A stretch of DNA of 5,428 nucleotides from Planctomycetia bacterium (lineage in GTDB: Bacteria > Planctomycetota > Planctomycetia > Pirellulales > UBA1268): NCBI GenBank assembly GCA_009926295.1, contig RFPF01000215.1, positions 1 to 5,428 on the forward strand, given 5' to 3'. Numbering within the stretch: position 1 is the first letter of the stretch; each line of letters begins with the position of its first letter. Below are positions 1 through 5,293 of this stretch, piece after piece. The notes under the pieces are model-generated. The model was not told where the DNA came from. It worked only from the letters and a program-made list of their open reading frames with translations, and ran no database searches. The position numbers and the translations under genes were made by a program.

Positions 1-553
1 GGCCGGCACGCGCCCCGCCCCGCACGCCCCGTGGGCGTGGTGCGGCGCGTTCGCCGGCCTCTCCCTCCACAGCCTCGCCGATGGCGCCGCCCTGGCCGCC
101 TCGGTGGGGGCCGACGGGGATCACGCCGGCGGCCTGCTGGCCGGATTCGCCACGTTCCTCGCCGTCGTCCTCCACAAGCCGTTCGATTCAGGCATCATCG
201 CCACGCTGATGATGAACGCCGGCGCCAGCGGCCGCACCCGCCGCATCGTCAACGCCGCCTATGCCCTCGTCGTGCCGCTGGGCGCCATGCTGTTCCTCGC
301 GAGCCTCCGACTGTTCGGTGGCAACCAGGGCACGACACTCGGCGTGTCGCTGGCGATGGCGGCCGGCGCCTTCCTCTGCATCGCAGCAGCCGACCTCCTG
401 CCCGAGGTCGAGTTCCACAGCCACGACCGCCTGCTGCTCACCGCCGCGCTCACGCTCGGCATCACGATCGCCTGGGGCATCGTGGTTCTCGAGCGCTCGT
501 CGCACGCCCACTCGGTGCATGCGGGCCCCGCCCAGAACCGCGCACGAGAGTGA
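1..553 (+). CDS. ZIP-family metal transporter, C-terminal part (5' truncated by window edge)
   Basis: The reading frame is open from position 2 to the TGA at 551-553, giving 183 visible residues; the N-terminal helices and start codon lie outside the window. ZIP proteins are inner-membrane transporters that move zinc, iron or other divalent cations into the cytoplasm. Visible support: a helix with the ZIP TM4-type motif HSLADGAALA (about residues 23-32, ligand-type H23 and D27), a next helix with HKPFDSG (about 58-64) where ZIPs usually carry HExPHE, then a long hydrophobic segment near 83-103, a segment near 109-130 ending in DLLPEVEFHSHD, and a last hydrophobic segment near 137-155. The TM5 motif is non-canonical (Lys in place of the usual Glu), so the metal, or even transport activity, is uncertain. 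The C-terminus ends about 40 bp from the convergent stop of the next gene. Family assignment is from motif recognition; substrate is not assignable. Confidence 0.8.
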   Translation, partial: AGTRPAPHAPWAWCGAFAGLSLHSLADGAALAASVGADGDHAGGLLAGFATFLAVVLHKPFDSGIIATLMMNAGASGRTRRIVNAAYALVVPLGAMLFLASLRLFGGNQGTTLGVSLAMAAGAFLCIAAADLLPEVEFHSHDRLLLTAALTLGITIAWGIVVLERSSHAHSVHAGPAQNRARE

Positions 554-593
554 CCGACCGGTCGCCCGCCTCGCTCCTGCGTCGGCACTGCTC

Positions 594-1145
594 TCAGGAA
601 TCGACGTCGAGGCCGCGGGCCTCACGGACGCCCCGGACCTCGCCGAGCACCTGCTCGATCAGTTCGTGCTGCCGCCGCATGTTCGGCAGCTGTGCCTGGA
701 AGAGCCACGCGATCAGTGCCACGAGCACAAGCGCGCCGACGAGGTGTGGAGTCACCCAGTTCTGCGTGCCGGGGCGGCCCGAGGCCGGATCGGCGGCGCC
801 TCCGAGCGCCACGATGGCCACGACGGCCAGCATGCCCAGGAGGGCGAACGGAAACGCACGTCGCTTGAGCACGCGACTGCGCTCGATGTATCCGGGATCG
901 AGGGCGTAGGTCTCGACCACCTCGCGGCACCAGCGGCCCGTGCCGATGAAGTAGGTGACGGCCATGCTGTTGACGAGCACGACGAGCAGTGCCGCCAGAA
1001 CGCCCGAGAGCCGATGCACCGTGCCCCAGCGGAGCACCGACTGGTCGGTCTGCCCGTGCAGGTCTCCCAGCCAGAGGCCCAGCCCTGCCGTGGCGATGAG
1101 GAGCGCCACGGCGAACGTGGCCACCCGGGAGAATACGCGTTCCAT
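594..1145 (-). CDS. Conserved four-helix membrane protein, function unknown
   Basis: 183 residues with four clear hydrophobic segments at about 8-28, 46-68, 98-118 and 134-151. The segment after helix 2 (GTGRWCREVVETY, then basic residues to KRR at 94-96) is positively charged, so by the positive-inside rule both termini and this loop face the cytoplasm. His44 (VHRLSG) and His134 (PHLVG) then sit at the outer ends of helices 2 and 4, and His30 lies in the first outer loop. That arrangement resembles heme b ligation in small membrane cytochromes, but this is inference only. The C-terminal 30 residues are charged and could form a short coiled coil. I recall similar proteins in planctomycetes but know no function. 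Start choice: ATG at 1145, with a GAGG-type Shine-Dalgarno about 9 nt upstream. It is divergent from pdxA. Confidence 0.8.
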   Translation of the reverse strand: MERVFSRVATFAVALLIATAGLGLWLGDLHGQTDQSVLRWGTVHRLSGVLAALLVVLVNSMAVTYFIGTGRWCREVVETYALDPGYIERSRVLKRRAFPFALLGMLAVVAIVALGGAADPASGRPGTQNWVTPHLVGALVLVALIAWLFQAQLPNMRRQHELIEQVLGEVRGVREARGLDVDS

Positions 1146-1196
1146 TCTGAAATGCCTCGGGGGAAAGGACGTTCCGTTATAGGCTTACGGGAGCCC
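1146..1196. promoter_or_regulatory. Divergent intergenic region between the membrane protein gene and pdxA
   Basis: These 51 bp separate two divergent start codons and must hold the regulatory signals for at least the leftward gene, unless promoters lie inside coding sequence. For pdxA, GGGAG at 1189-1193 is a possible ribosome binding site, but its spacing to the ATG at 1197 is only 3 nt. An in-frame ATG at 1152 is an alternative start with no evident ribosome binding site. TTATAG near 1178-1183 is a weak -10-like string with no convincing -35. Confidence 0.35.
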
Positions 1197-1295
1197 ATGC
1201 CACACCCCTCGCCTCCCCCGACCCTCGTGATCACCTGCGGCGACCCCGCCGGCATCGGGCCGGAAGTCGTGCTGGCCGCCTGGGCACGGACAACC

Positions 1296-1319
1296 GCGCA
1301 CGCCTGCGCACGCCTGCGC
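1296..1319. repeat. Short tandem repeat, 10-nt unit, about 2.4 copies
   Basis: The unit GCGCACGCCT occurs at 1296-1305 and 1306-1315, followed by GCGC. It lies in the variable N-terminal part of pdxA (residues near TTAHACARLR). The reading frame stays correct on both sides, so it does not break the gene, but a 10-nt unit would shift the frame if it gained or lost one copy. Confidence 0.6.
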
Positions 1320-1831
1320 GTCGTGGGCTCGGCCGAGACGCTCGCCGCCACGCTCGCCTCCACCCCCGGCCTGCCTCGCCTGGAAGTCGAATGCGTCTCA
1401 GCCGCGGATCCCCGGCCTTCGCAGGCCGGCCGGCTGCTGGTGATCGAACCGGCCGCAGGCTTCACTCCGGTGCCGAGGGGCCGGTTGTCCGCCGCGGGCG
1501 GCGCCGCCGCGATCGCGGCTCTCGAAACATCCTTTCGGGCCGTGCGTGCGGGGCACGCCGGGGCCATCGTCACAGGGCCGCTCAACAAGGCGGCGATCCA
1601 CGCGGCCGGTCACGACGTGCCCGGCCACACCGAGTGGCTGGCCCGGGCATGCGGCCTGCCCGACGCGGCCGCGTCGATGATGCTCTGGCTGCCCGACTCG
1701 GCCGGCGGTCCGGGCGGCCTTGGCGTCGTGCACGCGACGCTGCACGAGTCGCTTGCCTCCGCACTCGAGCATCTCTCGACGGACCGCATCGTCGAAGCCG
1801 GCCGCCGGCTCGCGCACATTCTCCCGCCCCT

Positions 1832-1920
1832 GCTCGACCGCACGCCCCGGATCGCCGTGGCCGCCCTCAATCCGCATGGTGGAGAGGGCGGCCACGGCGA
1901 TCCGGGGAGTGCGGTCGAGC
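1832..1920. repeat. Long near-perfect inverted repeat inside pdxA (37-bp arms, 15-nt loop)
   Basis: The left arm is 1832-1868 and the right arm 1884-1920. The reverse complement of the right arm matches the left at 36 of 37 positions; the single mismatch is G1844 against A1908. The loop is 1869-1883. The left arm encodes the expected PdxA strand (LDRTPRIAVAAL) that leads into the NPH metal-site motif. The right arm occupies the place of the conserved stretch that should follow GEGG, and correct PdxA reading resumes at 1921, one base after the arm ends. Because 37 is not a multiple of three and about 60 nt are expected there, the replacement accounts for the frameshift. The 8-bp inner pair CCGCCCTC / GAGGGCGG may be native, since it encodes expected residues on both sides, and could have seeded the event. 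Confidence 0.95.
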
Positions 1921-2206
1921 GCCGCCGAGGGAGTCGACGTCCGCGGCCCCCTGCCCGCCGACACGCTCTTCCTGCGGGCGAGCCAGGGGCAGTTCGACGG
2001 CGTCGTCGCCCTCTACCACGACCAGGGTCACATCCCGGTCAAGCTGCTCGGCATGCACCGCGCCGTCAACATCACGCTCGGTCTGCCGCTGGTGCGCACG
2101 AGCGTCGCGCACGGCACGGCTTTCGACATCGCGGGCCGCGGCACGGCCGATCCCTCGAGCATGCTCTCGGCCATCGAGGTGGCCCGGCGGCTCACGGCCG
2201 CGGGCG

Positions 2207-2220
2207 CCTGATCGATCAGG
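2207..2220. other. Perfect 14-bp palindrome spanning both convergent stop codons
   Basis: CCTGATCGATCAGG is its own reverse complement. It holds the pdxA stop (TGA 2209-2211) and the stop of the opposing gene (TCA 2216-2218 on this strand) symmetrically, with 4 nt between them. It could fold in either transcript, but no T-run follows on either side, so it is not a canonical intrinsic terminator. No other termination signal is visible in this junction. Confidence 0.5.
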
Positions 2221-3175
2221 GGCGCGGAGCCGTCACCTCCCGCAGGTGCTGGTCGGTGACGTCGATGAGCCCTTCCATGGCGGGCTTGTACACGAACGCG
2301 GTGGCGTCGACCGGGTCGCCGATCCGCACGTCATACAGCTCGAACACGGCCACCACCTCCGGCGTGGTCGCAGCCACGGGACGAGTCCCCGGGATCGCCA
2401 GCCACTCGATGCGAAATGGAAACAACTCGCGCGTTCCGATGGAGATCCGGACGCTCCACGGCATGCCGTCGGGCAGGTCCGCCGCGGTGATGCCCGCGGG
2501 CCCGTTGATCGCCTCCGCCTGCGCCGGCAGGAGTGCCGCGAGCACCGGCCGGCTCCACGTTCCCTCGACGGTCCACACCGGCATGCCGTCGAGTTCGCCC
2601 GCTGTCGCGGTGGTGAACCGGAACCACTGACGCACCAGCAGGAGCATCCGCTGGATGCCGCCGAGATGCGGACCGTCGGAGGGCCGCGGACCGGCCTGCA
2701 GCTTCTCGAGGTGCTCGTGCACCCGCTGCACGTCGACCCGCTGCACCGAGGCCGGCTGAGTGCCGAGCTTGCGGTAGCTCCAAAAGAACAGGCCGTCGCA
2801 GACCTCGATGAGGTCGAACGTCTCCTCGCCCTCGACGGCGCTGAGCCGCGATTCGAGGCGGAATCGCTGCTCCTGGCCGGTTCCCGACTGCACGTACCGC
2901 CCGCCGCCCTTGAGCACGGTGTCGCCGAAGCGGGCCAACTGGCGGATGCGGGCCGTCACCGACTCCGCCTTGCCGAGGCTGGCGATGGCCGCGGCGACGA
3001 GCCTTTCCCCCCTGCCCGCCTCCTCCGCGTCGACGCCCCGCTGATAGACGCTCGCCGGCGGCCCGCCCGGCACGGGCCCCGGCACGCCCCATGCGATCCA
3101 GCCGCACGCCGCGGCCGCCGCCCACCCGGGAACCCGCCGACGCCGTCCGGGAAAACTGGGCGAATGGATGTTCAT
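2216..3175 (-). CDS. Exported protein resembling LolA/LppX-fold lipoprotein-carrier proteins, function unknown
   Basis: 319 residues from the ATG at 3175. The N-terminus has a basic stretch (RRRRVPG, 11-17) followed by a short hydrophobic core (about 18-31) ending in a Pro/Gly-rich region, as expected for a secretion signal, though the core is short and the cleavage site unclear. The mature part alternates beta-like segments: SVTARIRQLARFGDTVLKGGGRYVQ (split near 72-95), QRFRLESRLS (103-112), FDLIEVCDGLFFWSYRKLG (120-138), MPVWTVEGTW (198-207) and FPFRIEWLAI (252-261). This 'coat the substrate, test its parameters' pattern resembles the half-barrel of LolA/LppX and outer-membrane lipoprotein-sorting proteins; the match is from recall and is moderate. 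The open frame extends upstream to 3502, but that stretch lacks coding character and crosses the intergenic region, so 3175 is chosen. No clear Shine-Dalgarno precedes it. A periplasmic role is likely; the ligand is unknown. Confidence 0.75.
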   Translation of the reverse strand: MNIHSPSFPGRRRRVPGWAAAAACGWIAWGVPGPVPGGPPASVYQRGVDAEEAGRGERLVAAAIASLGKAESVTARIRQLARFGDTVLKGGGRYVQSGTGQEQRFRLESRLSAVEGEETFDLIEVCDGLFFWSYRKLGTQPASVQRVDVQRVHEHLEKLQAGPRPSDGPHLGGIQRMLLLVRQWFRFTTATAGELDGMPVWTVEGTWSRPVLAALLPAQAEAINGPAGITAADLPDGMPWSVRISIGTRELFPFRIEWLAIPGTRPVAATTPEVVAVFELYDVRIGDPVDATAFVYKPAMEGLIDVTDQHLREVTAPRP

Positions 3176-3259
3176 CGCGGTCGGAGAAACTTTGAGGGTT
3201 TTGCCAAAGATTCCGGCCCGGCGGGGTCGACATCTAGGGGGCGGAAGGTCGGCCGAGGC

Positions 3260-3304
3260 CGATGCCATCCGGATTCGCGGGGATTCCGCGAGTCTACGGC
3301 ATCG
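3260..3304 (+). promoter_or_regulatory. Two-tier hairpin in the probable 5' leader of the lipoprotein operon
   Basis: The inner stem pairs 3272-3280 with 3286-3294 (9 bp including one G-U, loop GGATT). The outer stem pairs 3260-3266 with 3298-3304 (7 bp), separated from the inner stem by a 5/3-nt internal loop. The wobble pair holds only in plus-strand RNA (it would be A-C in the opposite transcript), which suits a leader of the rightward operon. It ends about 60 nt before the start codon. There is no T-run, so it is not a standard terminator. It might affect mRNA stability or translation, or be chance in GC-rich DNA. Confidence 0.4.
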
Positions 3305-3351
3305 CGTCCGGCCGCCCCAAGACGAGAACGATCGAAGGGATTCCGGGCCCC

Positions 3352-3359
3352 GGAGGTGA
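3352..3359 (+). promoter_or_regulatory. Strong Shine-Dalgarno site of the first lipoprotein gene
   Basis: GGAGGTGA is a near-complete match to the anti-Shine-Dalgarno sequence, 6 nt before the ATG at 3366. It fixes the start of this gene and is the best ribosome binding site in the window. Confidence 0.85.
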
Positions 3360-3365
3360 GAAGCC

Positions 3366-4616
3366 ATGGTGGTGTTGAAGAAGCGTCTGCAGGGGTTCGT
3401 CGGGCTGTCGCTGGCCGCGACGCTCACGGGATGCCACATCCCGGCCAACTCGCCGCTCTCGGGTCTCGCACAGATTCGCCCGGTGGCCACACCGCACACC
3501 AACGTCCTGCCGCCGGCGGCGATGCTCCAACACCCTGGCCCCGGCGTCGAGGGTCCCGGCCCCGGAGTGATCGTGCCCGCTTCCTACGAGGCCGCGCTGG
3601 CCGATGCCGGGGCGTCGTCAGGCGGTGACGGCATGGGAGCGCCCGGCGGCATGATCGGCCCCACCTCGCAGATCGGTTTCATCGGGCCCGACGGCATGCA
3701 GATCCGCTGGGACGTCAGCGGAGCCGGCGGCTTCGATTCGGAGCCGCTCGTCACACCCGGCCGCTACGACTTCCCGCAGGGCGGCCTGTATCGCCTGAAG
3801 ATCACCGACATCCCCGGCCACGAGGGCCTCGAGCTCTACCCGACGATCGAGGTGGCGCCGGTCGCCCCGCGGACCGCCGCGTTTCTCGACCACAACGCGG
3901 TGCCATTCCAGCTCACCGAGGAGGATCTCGACCAGGTCACGGCGGGCAACTTCGTGACCAAGGTGGTCTACCTGCCCGATCCCGACTTCCAGGAGCTCGC
4001 CGTCGCCGGCGTGGAGACCCTCGTCAGCACGCGGCTCGATCCGGGCGTCGATCCAGTCGTGGAGGCCGACCGGCGCGGTTCGATCCTCGCGATCATCCGC
4101 ATCGGCAACAAGGATCTCCAGTCGCCGGGCAACACCGGCGGCGCTCTCGCCGCCGGTGCGGGCAGCGGCACGCCGATCGGCATGGCCGCACCGCTGGGGA
4201 TGCCCGTCGGCGGCGATCCCGCGCAGCTCCCGCCCGCGTTCATCGCCGGGGCGACGGCTCCGGAATACGGGATGCCGATCACCGGCACGCCGATCGGCCT
4301 GCCGGGGCCCGCGCACATCCCGCTCGGCGTTCCGGCCGGCCTGCAGAAGCACACGATCACCAACCACACCAAGACGCACATCCCGCCGCCGTCGCGCCAG
4401 CTCGGCCTGCACGTGCAGCAAAGCCCCGGCCTGAGCTATCCCAAGCCGGCCCGCCATGCCTACGTCGCGGAGCGGGCCGACGTCCCGCACATCAAGCTGA
4501 GGCAGCCGCCGGAGGATCGCAGGCGGTTCGTCGACAACGGCGGCGCCGATCCCGACGCGGCGGCGGCTGCCGCCGGCCTCTGCCCGCCGGAGCCGGGCGA
4601 CTACCTGGAGCGATGA
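3366..4616 (+). CDS. Exported lipoprotein with a conserved planctomycete-type domain and Pro/Gly-rich tail, function unknown
   Basis: 416 residues. The N-terminus is a lipoprotein signal: KKR (5-7), hydrophobic core 11-20 and lipobox LTGC with Cys23 as the lipidation site, so the protein is probably membrane-anchored in the periplasm. A Gly/Pro/Ala-rich linker follows (24-100), including a PGPGVEGPGPGV doublet (58-69). The conserved domain spans about 102-251, with GPDGMQIRWD, YDFPQGGLYRLKITDIPG, GLELYPTIEV, FQLTEEDLDQVTAGNFVTKV, VYLPDPDFQ and a final GSILAIIRIGNKD. The tail is Pro/Gly-rich with the imperfect repeats GTPIGMAAPLGMPVGG (268-283) and GTPIGLPGPAHIPLGVPAG (307-325). It then has a His-rich patch, HTITNHTKTHIPPPSR (329-344), and YPKPARHAYVAER. 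I recall relatives in planctomycetes, all uncharacterised. The gene overlaps the next by 4 bp and opens a tight operon. Lipobox and start are well supported; any function would be a guess. Confidence 0.85.
   Translation: MVVLKKRLQGFVGLSLAATLTGCHIPANSPLSGLAQIRPVATPHTNVLPPAAMLQHPGPGVEGPGPGVIVPASYEAALADAGASSGGDGMGAPGGMIGPTSQIGFIGPDGMQIRWDVSGAGGFDSEPLVTPGRYDFPQGGLYRLKITDIPGHEGLELYPTIEVAPVAPRTAAFLDHNAVPFQLTEEDLDQVTAGNFVTKVVYLPDPDFQELAVAGVETLVSTRLDPGVDPVVEADRRGSILAIIRIGNKDLQSPGNTGGALAAGAGSGTPIGMAAPLGMPVGGDPAQLPPAFIAGATAPEYGMPITGTPIGLPGPAHIPLGVPAGLQKHTITNHTKTHIPPPSRQLGLHVQQSPGLSYPKPARHAYVAERADVPHIKLRQPPEDRRRFVDNGGADPDAAAAAAGLCPPEPGDYLER
4167..4298 (+). repeat. Direct repeat within the lipoprotein tail
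   Basis: GGCACGCCGATCGGC occurs identically at 4167-4181 and 4284-4298, 117 nt (39 codons) apart and in the same frame. Both copies encode the start of the protein repeats GTPIGMAAPLGMP and GTPIGLPGPAHIP. The DNA identity is short, so this may be an old internal duplication or codon-level coincidence. Confidence 0.5.
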
Positions 4617-5293
4617 ACACACCGACCACCACCATCCGGACAGGGACCGTGCTGCGGGTTGCCCGCGGACTGCTGGCGAGCGTCGTCCTCGCCTCTTCAT
4701 CTCCTGTGGGCCGTGCCCACGGGGACGTCGAGGCGATCACGACGGCGAACTTCGCCGGAGACTCGATGCCGGGAGCGATTGGCGCTCGCGGGCACCTGCA
4801 GCCCGGTCCCCGTCCGGATGGTGTGCTCCCCGATTTCGTGCAACCGGTCGACATCCGCGCGCCGCAGGGGACGGCCCTGGCCATCGAGACGGCCACCGGC
4901 TGGTCACCCGCACGGGAGGCTCCCCTGCGAATGGGGCTCGTCGTCGGCCGGCCCTACCGCCTGAGGCTCACGAACCTCGAGGGCGCTGCCGGCCGTGAAC
5001 TGTTTCCCACCGTGCGCCCGCTCGCCAGGCTGGCGACGCCTCCCGGACAGGCCTGGCGGTTTCCCGTCGAAATCACGATCGACGAGGCCGACGTCGCCGC
5101 CGCGTTGGAAGGCGCACTGGTGCGGCGCGTCGTGTATGCCGCCTGCGATCCCGACGTGCCCGACGTGGTTCCGGCCGGCTGGTTCGACGTGCGGCCCGGC
5201 GACGACGCCTTCGACGTCGCCCTCACGCTCGGCGAGCCGGTGGCCGAGCTGATCCTCGGCAACCGCGTGCCGGCGCCGGGGAGGGTGCCATGA
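4613..5293 (+). CDS. Exported paralog of the upstream lipoprotein, function unknown
   Basis: 226 residues with an N-terminal secretion signal: basic residues in RTGTVLRVARG, a hydrophobic core at about 19-29, and likely signal peptidase I cleavage near GRA-HG (33-37). There is no lipobox Cys, so the product is probably soluble in the periplasm or outside. The mature domain (about 79-219) aligns by eye with 106-250 of the upstream protein. YRLRLTNLEG and GRELFPTVRP match YRLKITDIPG and GLELYPTIEV. FPVEITIDEADVAAALEGALVRRVVYAACDPD matches VPFQLTEEDLDQVTAGNFVTKVVYLPDPD when read in shorter blocks, and GEPVAELILGN matches GSILAIIRIGN. It lacks the Pro/Gly-rich tail. The start ATG overlaps the upstream TGA (ATGA at 4613-4616), and GGAG at 4607-4610 is close to it, so translation is probably coupled. 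The domain has diverged strongly, which suggests a separate role rather than a backup copy. Confidence 0.8.
   Translation: MNTPTTTIRTGTVLRVARGLLASVVLASSSPVGRAHGDVEAITTANFAGDSMPGAIGARGHLQPGPRPDGVLPDFVQPVDIRAPQGTALAIETATGWSPAREAPLRMGLVVGRPYRLRLTNLEGAAGRELFPTVRPLARLATPPGQAWRFPVEITIDEADVAAALEGALVRRVVYAACDPDVPDVVPAGWFDVRPGDDAFDVALTLGEPVAELILGNRVPAPGRVP
5280..5284 (+). promoter_or_regulatory. Shine-Dalgarno site of the third operon gene
   Basis: GGAGG lies within a longer purine run (5278-5285), 5 nt before the ATG at 5290. It supports that start, which also overlaps the preceding stop codon. Confidence 0.7.

Larger units (their letters stand above)
1197..2211 (+). pseudogene. pdxA: 4-hydroxythreonine-4-phosphate dehydrogenase, disrupted by an internal inverted duplication with frameshift
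   Basis: PdxA oxidises 4-phosphohydroxy-L-threonine with NAD in the DXP-dependent pyridoxal phosphate pathway, as a cytoplasmic metal-dependent dimer. The first part (1197 to about 1883) reads in one frame: GDPAGIGPE near the N-terminus, TGPLNKAAI, PGHTEWLA with the first metal-type His (residue 144), and LNPHGGEGG with the second (residue 227). The second part reads in the next frame from 1921: AAEGVDVRGPLPADTLF, then YHDQGHIPVKLLG with the third metal-type His, NITLGLPLVRTSV, HGTAFDIAGRGTADPSS, and a TGA at 2209-2211. Between them about 20 residues that PdxA normally has are replaced by 37 nt that are an inverted copy of 1832-1868. As written no single frame gives a whole enzyme: the first frame runs on without a stop to 2630, antisense to the next gene. 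All other hallmarks are intact, so the lesion is either very recent or an error in the sequence. ATG 1197 is preferred over ATG 1152 because it lies close to the conserved N-terminus. Confidence 0.9.
3176..3365. promoter_or_regulatory. Divergent intergenic region upstream of the lipoprotein operon
   Basis: 190 bp lie between two divergent start codons. The end near the leftward gene has the most AT-rich stretch here (about 3188-3213, with CTTTG at 3190-3194 and CAAAG at 3205-3209 forming a small inverted pair), the best candidate promoter or operator area. GATTCCG occurs three times on the plus strand (3209-3215, 3282-3288, 3339-3345). I could not identify convincing -35/-10 pairs. Confidence 0.45.

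Noticed and set aside
555..564. CGACCGGTCG palindrome after the ZIP-type gene as a terminator
   Set aside because: It is only 10 bp with no loop and no T-run, and such strings are common in DNA of this composition.
1832..1920. Transcription terminator or attenuator
   Set aside because: The stem is far longer than a terminator, lies mid-gene with no T-run, and one arm replaces expected coding sequence.
1884..1930. Programmed ribosomal frameshift in pdxA
   Set aside because: No slippery heptamer was seen at the junction, and a shift would still leave about 20 conserved residues replaced by an inverted copy. A mutation or artefact explains it better.
1398..1964. Minus-strand open frame opposite pdxA that repeats the DRTPRIAVAAL peptide
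   Set aside because: The match to PdxA is only the inverted arm read from the other strand. The rest is antisense to well-conserved PdxA sequence.
1197..2630. Continuous open frame from the pdxA start through to 2630, as if a longer fusion protein
   Set aside because: After about 1884 the frame no longer matches PdxA, while the next frame does from 1921 to its stop. The extension is antisense to a well-supported gene and is Arg/Pro/Ser-rich, typical of a shadow frame in GC-rich DNA.
3176..3502. N-terminal extension of the leftward exported protein up to 3502
   Set aside because: It overlaps the start, ribosome binding site and signal peptide of the divergent lipoprotein gene and puts residues ahead of the secretion signal at 3175.
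1391..3628. Very long plus-strand open frame (745 residues)
   Set aside because: It crosses pdxA, the opposing gene and the intergenic region out of frame. Its composition is Arg/Pro/Gly-rich with no recognisable motif.
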